Assembly (NCBI RefSeq): GCF_014154935.1
Contig: NZ_JACEHH010000038.1
Coordinates: forward strand, 1-64,000
DNA length: 64,000 nt
Reading direction: 5' to 3'
DNA from: Stieleria mannarensis
Lineage (GTDB): Bacteria; Planctomycetota; Planctomycetia; Pirellulales; Pirellulaceae
Part shown: positions 53,472 through 60,954 of the stretch, piece by piece
Position numbering within the stretch: position 1 is the stretch's first letter
Layout: each line of letters opens with the position of its first letter
The notes under the pieces: model-generated
Seen by the model: the letters and a program-made list of their open reading frames with translations, nothing else
What the model was told of the DNA's origin: nothing
The model's database searches: none
Made by a program: the position numbers and the translations under genes

Positions 53472-54539
53472 CTACCGCAACCGAACTGCAAAGCAGACTT
53501 CACAGCGGTTGCGGGCCAATTGGCGGACTTGGACGTCGATCGGGTTCCAGGTCTGGATCTGCTGCAACCAGTTCGAAATCCGTCCGGCGGCGTCGTAGTC
53601 ACCCAGCTTCATCGTCAACAACATGCCCGACAGCGAACACTCGCGGTGCGTCACGATGTTCTCGATCGTCGTCAGGGTCTTTTCGGGTTTGACGTTGGAA
53701 TCGGCCAACAACCACTTCACGTTTCGAAATTCCCGTCGCGGAAGGTCTCCGGCGCGGGCGCGGAGATGCTTGAATCGGGGATGGTTGGCGATCCGATCGT
53801 CCATTTCGGCCGGGTCGATCCCGATCACCTGCAATCCCAGTTCCAGCAATCGCCCACAGGCACCGCCGGGGGCGCTGCCGATTTCCACCGCCACGTCACC
53901 GGGGGCGAAATCAAAACCGCTCCAGGTGATCGACTCGGCGGCTTTGAAATACGCCCGCGAGATCGGTTCATACTGCGGCTCGATCGGCTGCACGCCGCCG
54001 GGCCATCGCGAATGCCATTGGGCAGCGGTGTGCCAACCGATAAACCAATCATCCGGATCGACCAACACGACATCCAACACTCGTTCACCGGGTTGGGCGA
54101 TTCGATTCGGTTGATCGCAGCGGACCCAGTTGCCGCCGAGCGACTGGTGCACCCGCTGGGCAACCAATTTGGCGACTTCATCGACACCGGGTTCGAAACC
54201 GAACTTGCCGATCGGAAGCCGGTCCCGCGGCCACAGGTGAAGCTGATCGAAGGGCCGACCGGGGACGATTTTTTCGGTCAATAGGCCGACCAGCCCGGCC
54301 ACCTGAGCTTCACCGTCGGCGTTTTTCAAATGACCGATCGAATAGGCCGCGGTGCGGATGAATGTCCCGCCGGGCAACTCGACTTGACTGTCGTGTTTGG
54401 CGGTGACGAATCCGGGCCGGGAAAACGCCAAACGCCATCCCTCCGCGGCGATCGATTGTTTGACCTGCTTCTCCGCACCGTTGGCGCAGCACAGCATCGC
54501 GAACGTCGGTTGGGAGGTGGGTGGGTCGGTGGAAGTCAT
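53472..54539 (-). CDS. RlmM-like SAM-dependent RNA methyltransferase
   Basis: A 355-residue protein resembling RlmM, the 23S rRNA C2498 2'-O-methyltransferase. The N-terminal part (CANGAEKQVKQSIAAEGWRL, FSRPGFVTAK) looks THUMP-like. The Rossmann methyltransferase core has the SAM motif VAVEIGSAPGGACGRLLELG and IGIDPAEMDD, with the later VKWLLADSNVKPEKTL and MLLTMKLGDY carrying catalytic-type Asp and Lys residues. ATG at 54539 is taken over an upstream TTG. It is followed on the same strand by nothing coupled; the amidohydrolase lies upstream with 26 bp between. Confidence 0.82.
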   Translation of the reverse strand: MTSTDPPTSQPTFAMLCCANGAEKQVKQSIAAEGWRLAFSRPGFVTAKHDSQVELPGGTFIRTAAYSIGHLKNADGEAQVAGLVGLLTEKIVPGRPFDQLHLWPRDRLPIGKFGFEPGVDEVAKLVAQRVHQSLGGNWVRCDQPNRIAQPGERVLDVVLVDPDDWFIGWHTAAQWHSRWPGGVQPIEPQYEPISRAYFKAAESITWSGFDFAPGDVAVEIGSAPGGACGRLLELGLQVIGIDPAEMDDRIANHPRFKHLRARAGDLPRREFRNVKWLLADSNVKPEKTLTTIENIVTHRECSLSGMLLTMKLGDYDAAGRISNWLQQIQTWNPIDVQVRQLARNRCEVCFAVRLR

Positions 54540-54565
54540 GGTCAAAGGTTTGTGATCGAAAGAAA

Positions 54566-55792
54566 CTACTTCTCCAGTCGCTGGCGAATCCCCGGGATCA
54601 GCTTGCTGGCGTTTTCGAAATACAGCTTGCGCAACACTTCATCGGGCAGATCGACTCCATAGATCTGCCACATTCCTTGCGGCGGTGGTACTTTTTCGCT
54701 GTAGGGGAAGGACTCGTCGCGGGTTTCGAAGAACCGCCAATACAGTCGAACGCGTGTCTCGGGCCAGGGGCCGTCGGTGCCGAACAGCAAACGGTCTTGA
54801 TAGCGGATCAGAAAATCGCGCGCCGTGAAAGGCTGGCGACCCAATTCAGCGATCCGCGAGGCCGGTTCGATCCACAAATTCGGGTATTCGTCCAGCCACT
54901 CGGCGACGACCTTCAAATCCTCGGGGTTGTTGGCGACGTGGGCACCGATGAACTGTGTCTCGGGGTGGCGTTTGATCACCCGGTTGCGGGCGTCCAGCAA
55001 TTCCTGGCGCGAGGGAAACTGGTCGCCGAAAAAGCTCCAATCGGGATGTCGACTCAGCTCTTCCCAGCGTTCGTTGGTTTCGTCGACGGGATCGAAAAAG
55101 GCGGCCGGGTCGGCGGTGTGAATGATGATCGGCAGTCCAAGCTCCCCGCACTTGGCCCAGATCGGATCCCATCGCGGGTCGTCGATTTTCATCCAGGTCC
55201 CGTCGGGGTTCTTGTACCCCAGCCCGAACCGCTTGAACAGTTTCAGGCCGCTGACACCGCGTTTTGCCGCCTGTTCCAGTTCGGCCGCCGTCCGCTCGGC
55301 GAACCCCGGTCGATGGCAAGGCCAGAGTGCCGGTCGGTCTCGGGGTGCGTTGCCCTGCCAATCGATGTTGGCAAAGATGGCGAATCGATCACGATAGTCC
55401 GTCCACAGATACCGCATGTGATGCTCAAGTTGGTCGCCCAGCTTGCCATCCAGGGAAACGCAGACCGCGATGTTGTTGCGGTCCATCAAACCGACGAAGT
55501 CATCGAGGGCTTCTTTGCTGTCACGCAGCCGATAGTGAAAGTGGGTGTGCACGTCCACCACGGGCATCGCGGCAGAGTGTCTTGGGTGCTGTGGCACAAC
55601 CAATTTTTGTTCGGGGCGAAAATTCCGCAACAACAATTCGCGTCCGTCGCGTCCATCAAGCGGAAGCTCAAGCGGTGGCGGATCGTTGGCCGTCGGATCG
55701 CGGGTTTCCGCCGGACTCGCTTTTTGCGGGTCGGGACGTTGCGCGAGGATCGTTTTCGGGGCGATCGAAACGACGATCAGGGCCGCCAGCAG
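54566..55792 (-). CDS. Amidohydrolase-family (COG2159-like) protein, start codon uncertain
   Basis: About 408 residues. The TIM-barrel metal-dependent hydrolase begins at PVVDVHTHFHYRLRDSKE (HxH metal motif), with GVSGLKLFKRFGLGY, LPIIIHTADPAAFFDP, TQFIGAHVANNPEDL and LLFGTDGPWPETRVRL. A secretion signal-like stretch (LLAALIVVSIAPKTILAQ) precedes it, but no ATG, GTG or TTG lies in frame between it and a far upstream ATG at 56056. The 5' boundary is therefore a provisional CTG at 55792. A family B repeat at 55818-55881 lies in the same reading frame just upstream, so the true start may have been lost or lies elsewhere. Confidence 0.75.
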   Translation of the reverse strand: MLAALIVVSIAPKTILAQRPDPQKASPAETRDPTANDPPPLELPLDGRDGRELLLRNFRPEQKLVVPQHPRHSAAMPVVDVHTHFHYRLRDSKEALDDFVGLMDRNNIAVCVSLDGKLGDQLEHHMRYLWTDYRDRFAIFANIDWQGNAPRDRPALWPCHRPGFAERTAAELEQAAKRGVSGLKLFKRFGLGYKNPDGTWMKIDDPRWDPIWAKCGELGLPIIIHTADPAAFFDPVDETNERWEELSRHPDWSFFGDQFPSRQELLDARNRVIKRHPETQFIGAHVANNPEDLKVVAEWLDEYPNLWIEPASRIAELGRQPFTARDFLIRYQDRLLFGTDGPWPETRVRLYWRFFETRDESFPYSEKVPPPQGMWQIYGVDLPDEVLRKLYFENASKLIPGIRQRLEK

Positions 55793-55817
55793 CCTCGCTG
55801 GACAGCGCCACTTTGAC

Positions 55818-55881
55818 GTAGCGACGCGCGCCAGAGCGTGGAATACGCCCAGGATCCACCTTCTGGCGAAGGTAGCGACGT
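55818..55881. repeat. Dispersed repeat family B, copy in the amidohydrolase 5' region
   Basis: GTAGCGACGCGCGCCAGAGC then GTGGAATACGCCCAGGATCC and the hairpin core ACCTTCTGGCGAAGGT, ending AGCGACG. Nearly the same as 63410-63473 and similar to 58426-58490. Confidence 0.88.
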
Positions 55882-56050
55882 CTGACCGACGATTCGCAAT
55901 GTTTCTTGTGCAACGTGGCGTTGTCCAGCGAGCGAACACTTCGGTCGCCGCTGGACGAACGCGGCGGCCGATGGCAAGCTTTGCCGCCACCGTGGATTCC
56001 CTCGGTGCCTCGGTCGCTACAATAAAGCATGGTGATCGCAGAACGTGAAA

Positions 56051-58411
56051 ATGCATCGAAGACGGACGGTGGGGAAGACGGATGGTGGGCTCGAAGAGGG
56101 CGAGAGTGACGGAGTGAGCAACGAAGACCAAACGCAGTATCAAACCGAGGGTGGCCGATCGACCAGCAAACGGCTGTCGATGCAGGCGACGACGCCCCCG
56201 GCCGATGTCCCAGGGTATCGGCTGGAGCGGTTTTTGGGCAGCGGCGCTTTCGGACAGGTCTGGGTCGGGCGGGATCTGAACACCGGCCGACCGGTCGCGA
56301 TCAAATTTTTCTTGCACCGTGGCGGTGTCAATTGGTCGCTGCTCAGCCACGAGGTCAAAAACCTGGTGCAATTATCCTCCGATCGCCACATCGTCCAAGT
56401 GCTGGAAGTCGGCTGGGACAGCGATCCGCCGTATTATGTGATGGAACTGGTCACCGGGGGCTCGCTGGAGGAGGAACTGACCCAGCGGGGGGCGATGCCG
56501 GTCGCCGAGTCGGTTCTGATGTTTCGCAAAATCTGTATCGGGCTCAACCACAGCCACAGCAAGGGGGTGCTGCACTGCGATCTCAAACCGGCCAACATCC
56601 TGTTGGGCGAGGACCACGAACCGCGATTGGCTGACTTCGGCCAAAGCCGGATGACACACGACCAGTCGCCGTCGTTGGGAACGTTGTTCTACATGGCACC
56701 CGAACAGGCCGATCTGGAATCGACCCCCAGCAGTGCCTGGGACGTGTATGCCGTCGGCGCGATCATGTATCGGATGCTGACCGGCGGCCCGCCGTATCGC
56801 GAAGATTCGATCATCGAACAACTCGACACCGCCGGTTCACTGCCCAAGCGGTTGCAGCGCTACCGCGAATCGATCCAAAAGGCCTCACCGCCGACCCGCC
56901 ACATCCAACGCTCCGGTGTGGACCGCGAACTGTCGCGGATCGTTAGCTGCTGTCTGGCCGCCAACCCCGAGGACCGTTTCACCAACGTTCAAGAAATCCT
57001 GGACCGCTTGGATCGCCGCGAGGAAATGCGTGCCAAGCGGCCGTTGATGTTGCTGGGGATTCTCGGGCCGTTGTTGTTGTTGGTTGCAACCAGCATCTTC
57101 GCGGCACGGACGATCAACCGAGCCAGCGAGGGAACGAAGCAAGCGCTGCGAAAAGAAGCCTTTAGCAGCAACCAGCTGGCGGCGAAGTTTGCCGCGCGGA
57201 CACTCGAAAGCGAACTGGAACGCTACTTTCGATTGTGCCGCGACGAAATCGACGAGCCCGGTTTTCGAGCCTCCTTGGCCGCCGCACTCAACGACCCGGC
57301 GGTCAGTCGCAATTTAAACATCATCGCCGACCAGCGCACCAGCGAGCAGGCGTTGAAAATGGTCGACACTCGCGACACGCTGTTGGATCTGCCGGCGCGC
57401 GTCGCGATGGATCAATACTTGGACGGACGCTTGAAACAGTACACGCGGGAGAGCGAGGATTCGCGGATCCCGCGGTTGGCGACGATGTTTGTCACCGACC
57501 GCTCGGGAACGATCTTCGCCATCGCCTATGACCACCCGGTCGCCCGTGACCAAAACAGCGCCGGGCGAAACTATGCGTACCGGACGTACTACCACGCCCA
57601 GAAAAACGATCTGCCCAGGAACACCCCGATCGACTCGATCCAGCCGCTCGATCACATGCATCTGTCGGCCGCCTTTCAGTCCACCGCGACGGGCTTGTGG
57701 AAAGTCGCGATCAGCGGCCCGGTGTACTTGTCCGACGACCGGTCCGGCGAGCCCGATGCGGTATTCGTTGCCACAGTCAACTTGGGTGACTTTGAATTGC
57801 TGCAAGGCGACGAGGGGGCCAATCAGGTCGCCGTGCTGGTCGAGGCTCGCGAAGGCAAGGTGCGTGGGACGATCTTGCAACACCCGTACCTGGAAGCCCG
57901 ACACCGGGCGGGCATGCGGAACGCCGGAGACCCCTACAAGGTCGAAGCCGACAAGATGGACGACCTGTTGCGCGGCGGCGATGTCGATTACCAAGATCCG
58001 GTGGCGGTTGCCGAAGACGCCCAGGCCTACGGCGGCCACTGGATCGCGGCGATGCAACCGGTTGCCGTGCCCGGCGAAGGCAAGTTCGGCTCCGGCGGCG
58101 ACAACCAGGCCGATCTGCTGGTGCTGGTTCAGTATCGATTGAGCAAGGTGTTCGCGCCGGTCGGGGTGATGGAGCAGACCCTGCTGTGGGAAGGCGCCGC
58201 CGCCTTGCTGTCGATCTTGCTGGTCAGCGGCACACTGTGGATTTTCGTCCGCCGCGTCGGTGACGAACGCATCCACCGGGGACGCCACCGAGAACCGGAT
58301 TCACCCCACGCCCCCGCAACCGTCCGCGAGCCGGCCGAAGGGGACACTTCAAAGCCGACACGGCCAGCCGACATCACCGAAACACAACAGGCTCCGGCAC
58401 GGGCGGATTGA
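56051..58411 (+). CDS. Membrane Ser/Thr protein kinase with extracytoplasmic Cache-like sensor
   Basis: A roughly 786-residue kinase. The catalytic domain starts near residue 50 (GYRLERFLGSGAFGQVW, VAIKFFLH with the ATP-binding Lys), has GVLHCDLKPANILLG (Cys in place of the HRD Arg), DFGQSRM and MAPEQADLES. A membrane helix (LMLLGILGPLLLLVATSIF) leads to a large exported region with Cache-like features (TMFVTDRSGTIFAIAYDHP, GRNYAYRTYYHAQ, HLSAAFQSTATGLWKVAISG), a second helix (AAALLSILLVSGTLWIFV) and a short cytoplasmic tail. GTG at 56045 or later starts (GTG 56114, ATG 56180) are possible. The FHA gene lies 90 bp away, convergent. Confidence 0.9.
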   Translation: MHRRRTVGKTDGGLEEGESDGVSNEDQTQYQTEGGRSTSKRLSMQATTPPADVPGYRLERFLGSGAFGQVWVGRDLNTGRPVAIKFFLHRGGVNWSLLSHEVKNLVQLSSDRHIVQVLEVGWDSDPPYYVMELVTGGSLEEELTQRGAMPVAESVLMFRKICIGLNHSHSKGVLHCDLKPANILLGEDHEPRLADFGQSRMTHDQSPSLGTLFYMAPEQADLESTPSSAWDVYAVGAIMYRMLTGGPPYREDSIIEQLDTAGSLPKRLQRYRESIQKASPPTRHIQRSGVDRELSRIVSCCLAANPEDRFTNVQEILDRLDRREEMRAKRPLMLLGILGPLLLLVATSIFAARTINRASEGTKQALRKEAFSSNQLAAKFAARTLESELERYFRLCRDEIDEPGFRASLAAALNDPAVSRNLNIIADQRTSEQALKMVDTRDTLLDLPARVAMDQYLDGRLKQYTRESEDSRIPRLATMFVTDRSGTIFAIAYDHPVARDQNSAGRNYAYRTYYHAQKNDLPRNTPIDSIQPLDHMHLSAAFQSTATGLWKVAISGPVYLSDDRSGEPDAVFVATVNLGDFELLQGDEGANQVAVLVEAREGKVRGTILQHPYLEARHRAGMRNAGDPYKVEADKMDDLLRGGDVDYQDPVAVAEDAQAYGGHWIAAMQPVAVPGEGKFGSGGDNQADLLVLVQYRLSKVFAPVGVMEQTLLWEGAAALLSILLVSGTLWIFVRRVGDERIHRGRHREPDSPHAPATVREPAEGDTSKPTRPADITETQQAPARAD

Positions 58412-58425
58412 GCCGCGGGTCACTT

Positions 58426-58490
58426 GGTCGCTATGCTCGCCAGAGCGTGGAAAACGCGGTGGAGCGACCTTCTGGCGAAGGTCGCGACGT
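58426..58490. repeat. Dispersed repeat family B, copy between kinase and FHA genes
   Basis: GGTCGCTATGCTCGCCAGAG then CGTGGAAAACGCGGTGGAGC and GACCTTCTGGCGAAGGTCGC. The hairpin GACCTTC-TGGC-GAAGGTC sits between the two convergent genes and could act as a terminator. Confidence 0.88.
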
Positions 58491-58501
58491 CCCGCCCGAA
58501 A

Positions 58502-58963
58502 CTACTCCGGGTCCTTGTTGCCGAAGGGCTTTTTACTGTCGCGTTTGCTGAGTCCGGCGCGGTCCATCAGCGAGCTTCGCATCAGTTCGTCCAGGTACTC
58601 GTCGTCGGCCGGCGGAGGGCCGTAGGCGCCCAGCGTTTGTGGGTCGTATTCGACCAGGTACTCGTGCCGCGCGATCGACAATTTGCACTTCGGGTCCAGC
58701 CGTTTACGGATCACCGGACGGCCATCGACCTTGATCCCGTTGCGGCTGTTCATGTCGCGGATGAACCAATAGCCGTGTTCCAGGGAAAGACGACAATGCT
58801 GGCCGGACACATTGCTGAATTTCAGCTGAACGTCATTTTCGGCGCGGCGGCCGATGGTCAGGCGTTCTTTGATCAAGGGGATCGGGTCGCCGCCCCCGAC
58901 GGGCGTCAACTGGCCGTAAGGGCCGGCAAAATCTAGATCGGCGTCGTCGTCGTAATAATTCAC
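58502..58963 (-). CDS. FHA domain protein
   Basis: A 153-residue cytoplasmic protein with one forkhead-associated domain, a phosphothreonine reader. Key pieces: LTIGRRAENDVQLKF, VSGQHCRLSLEHGYWFIRD and MNSRNGIKVDG, with the GR, SxxH and NG landmarks in place. The 50-residue C-terminal tail is acidic and basic by turns (ADDEYLDELMRSSLMDRAGL). GTG at 58963 follows GAGGACG and is preferred; TTG at 58987 would add eight residues. Its position next to the Ser/Thr kinase suggests it may read phosphorylation by that kinase. Confidence 0.88.
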   Translation of the reverse strand: MNYYDDDADLDFAGPYGQLTPVGGGDPIPLIKERLTIGRRAENDVQLKFSNVSGQHCRLSLEHGYWFIRDMNSRNGIKVDGRPVIRKRLDPKCKLSIARHEYLVEYDPQTLGAYGPPPADDEYLDELMRSSLMDRAGLSKRDSKKPFGNKDPE

Positions 58964-59012
58964 CGTCGTCCTCGCGGGATGTGGCAAAACGGTCTATTGC
59001 GGTAGACTGGTC

Positions 59013-60194
59013 GTGCTACAAAAAGAATCAAATCATCCGGGGCGGAATTCCGCCACCTACTACTATCGATCGAGCAACACTGTTTGGCAACGGACTCCTT
59101 TGACAATTTCTCATTGTAACGATCGTTTGGCTTGGCAGCGTGAAGGGTTGCCGTTCAACGCGTTCGGCGCCGCACTGCGGCGTCGTTTCGGCGGCCGAAT
59201 CCAGCGGGTCAGTATCGACGCCGGGTTCACCTGTCCCAATGTCGATGGCGCCGTCGCCCGTGGCGGGTGCAATTTCTGTGACAACCGCTCGTTCAGCCCC
59301 TCACGTCGCGTGCGGCTGAAACGCGTCGGGGAGCAATTGGACGGCGGAATCACCAGCGTCCGCCGGCGATACAAGCAGGTGAAGGGGTTTTTGGCCTATT
59401 TCCAGCCCGCCACCAACACCTATGCCCCGGTCGACCAACTCGAAGAGGTCTTTCAGATGGCGCTGGGTTGGCACCCGGACATCGTCGGGCTGGCCATCGG
59501 CACCCGCCCCGATTGCATCCCCGAAAGTGTCGTCGACTTGACTCGCAAACTGGCCCAGGACCACTACGTCTCCCTGGAGCTGGGGATGCAAACGATGCAT
59601 CAACCGGGGCTCGATTGGATGAACCGCGTCCACAACCACGATCACCTGGTCAACGCCATCGACCGCTGCCGGGGACAAGGGTTTGAGTGCTGTGTCCACA
59701 TCATTTTGGGTATCCCGGGCGAAACCCACGCGATGATGATGCAGACGGCCGACGAAGTGGCCCGGCTGGGATTCGACGCGATCAAATTGCACAATCTGTA
59801 TGCCGTCCAAGGCACACCGCTGGGCGAGGAGGTGGCCAGCGGAAAAATTCAATTGATGCAACAGGACACTTACGTCAACACCGTGGTCGATTTCCTGCAG
59901 CGCATCCCCCCCACGACGATCGTCGAACGGATCAGCGGCGACGCGCCGCCGAAATACCTGATCGGCCCCCAATGGTGCCTGGAAAAATCCACGCTCAAAC
60001 TGCAAATCGAAACCGAATTCAAACGTCGCGGCACCCGCCAAGGCTCGCACTATCGCCCCCCGGCTCTGTTGCCGGAAAACCGCCCCCGCCCGGCCGACAA
60101 CACTCCTGCGTCGATCCGATCGCAAATCGACGTGCGGGGACGTTTGCCGGTTCTCAAGATGGAAAGCGGCGTCCAGTCCGAGTGCGGCGACTAG
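59013..60194 (+). CDS. Radical SAM protein of the TIGR01212/YhcC type
   Basis: A 393-residue cytoplasmic radical SAM protein. The cluster-binding cysteines lie in GFTCPNVDGAVARGGCNFCD, the spacing seen in this group. It also has KGFLAYFQPATNTYAPVDQLEE, IGTRPDCIPESVVDL, SLELGMQTMHQPGLDWMNRVH, IILGIPGETHAMM and IKLHNLYAVQGTPL, which match the YhcC family closely. Function of the family is not settled. The first 30 residues have little character, so GTG at 59013 is provisional; TTG at 59100 is an alternative. Confidence 0.88.
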   Translation: MLQKESNHPGRNSATYYYRSSNTVWQRTPLTISHCNDRLAWQREGLPFNAFGAALRRRFGGRIQRVSIDAGFTCPNVDGAVARGGCNFCDNRSFSPSRRVRLKRVGEQLDGGITSVRRRYKQVKGFLAYFQPATNTYAPVDQLEEVFQMALGWHPDIVGLAIGTRPDCIPESVVDLTRKLAQDHYVSLELGMQTMHQPGLDWMNRVHNHDHLVNAIDRCRGQGFECCVHIILGIPGETHAMMMQTADEVARLGFDAIKLHNLYAVQGTPLGEEVASGKIQLMQQDTYVNTVVDFLQRIPPTTIVERISGDAPPKYLIGPQWCLEKSTLKLQIETEFKRRGTRQGSHYRPPALLPENRPRPADNTPASIRSQIDVRGRLPVLKMESGVQSECGD

Positions 60195-60291
60195 ACGGTA
60201 GGCGCAAGCGTTCTTGTTGATGTGCCCGGCCGTTGGACAAACGCGCTATCCTTCACCGGACTCCGGAGCGTTGCCCCAGACCCACGGTCCC

Positions 60292-60954
60292 TCAAGGCGA
60301 GACACCGACGGTTGGACCACCTGCCAACAAGCCGCCGAAGACGGCGCCCGCCAGATGAGATTCGATCAAGGGCTTGAATCCATCGGCATCGACAAACAGC
60401 ACCTCGCCGGTCACGGATTCATACAGCAGTTTCCCGACCAGCAACGTTGCCATCGCCGTCCAAAAAGCGACAAACATTCGATCGCGACCGGCAAGACTGT
60501 GTCGAAACTGATCGCCGATGAACCAAACGAACAACCCGGTGTCGATCCCGCTCAGCCCCCGGTAGCCCGAAACATCCTTGCACATCAACGCGACCGCCGC
60601 CGAGATCCCAAGCGCCATCACCAGCAGCGCGACCCCAAAAAGTTTTGGGTGTTGTCGTTCACAGACCGCCCCCAACACGACAAACATCAACACGTCCCAA
60701 AACAAATGCTGGCTGTCATAGTGCGTGAGGTGACCGGAAAGAAAACGCCACCATTGTCCCTCGGCGACAGACGCGAAATCCAATTGCAACGCCGCGGCCA
60801 GACCTGGAACGACAGACGCCAGGATCGCGATCGCCGAAACGACCAGGGTCACGCGATGGTCCTTGCACCATGACAGGCCCTGGCGGCAGATGCGTCGGTG
60901 TCCGGTCTCGCTGCTTTGGCGAAGCGTCGGGATCAGGGATTCGCCTGCACTCAT
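60292..60954 (-). CDS. Rhombosortase-like rhomboid protease
   Basis: A 220-residue six-helix membrane protein of the rhomboid fold. The expected catalytic pair is in place: Ser135 in YRGLSGIDTG (GxSG) and His200 in IESHLAGAVFGG. QWWRFLSGHLTHYDSQHLFWD is the conserved helix-2 region with His residues. The small size and WWRFLSGHLTH pattern resemble rhombosortases, which cleave proteins with a GlyGly-CTERM tail. The start overlaps the stop of the gene before it (60951-60954), and that gene encodes a protein with such a tail. This is the best evidence for the substrate. Confidence 0.82.
   Translation of the reverse strand: MSAGESLIPTLRQSSETGHRRICRQGLSWCKDHRVTLVVSAIAILASVVPGLAAALQLDFASVAEGQWWRFLSGHLTHYDSQHLFWDVLMFVVLGAVCERQHPKLFGVALLVMALGISAAVALMCKDVSGYRGLSGIDTGLFVWFIGDQFRHSLAGRDRMFVAFWTAMATLLVGKLLYESVTGEVLFVDADGFKPLIESHLAGAVFGGLLAGGPTVGVSP

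Noticed and set aside
54521-55816. 431-codon ORF on the plus strand
   Set aside because: It is antisense to the amidohydrolase with clear metal-binding motifs; no family features are visible.
60214-60873. 219-codon ORF on the plus strand
   Set aside because: It is antisense to the rhombosortase-like gene and shows a Gln/Arg-rich composition without membrane segments.
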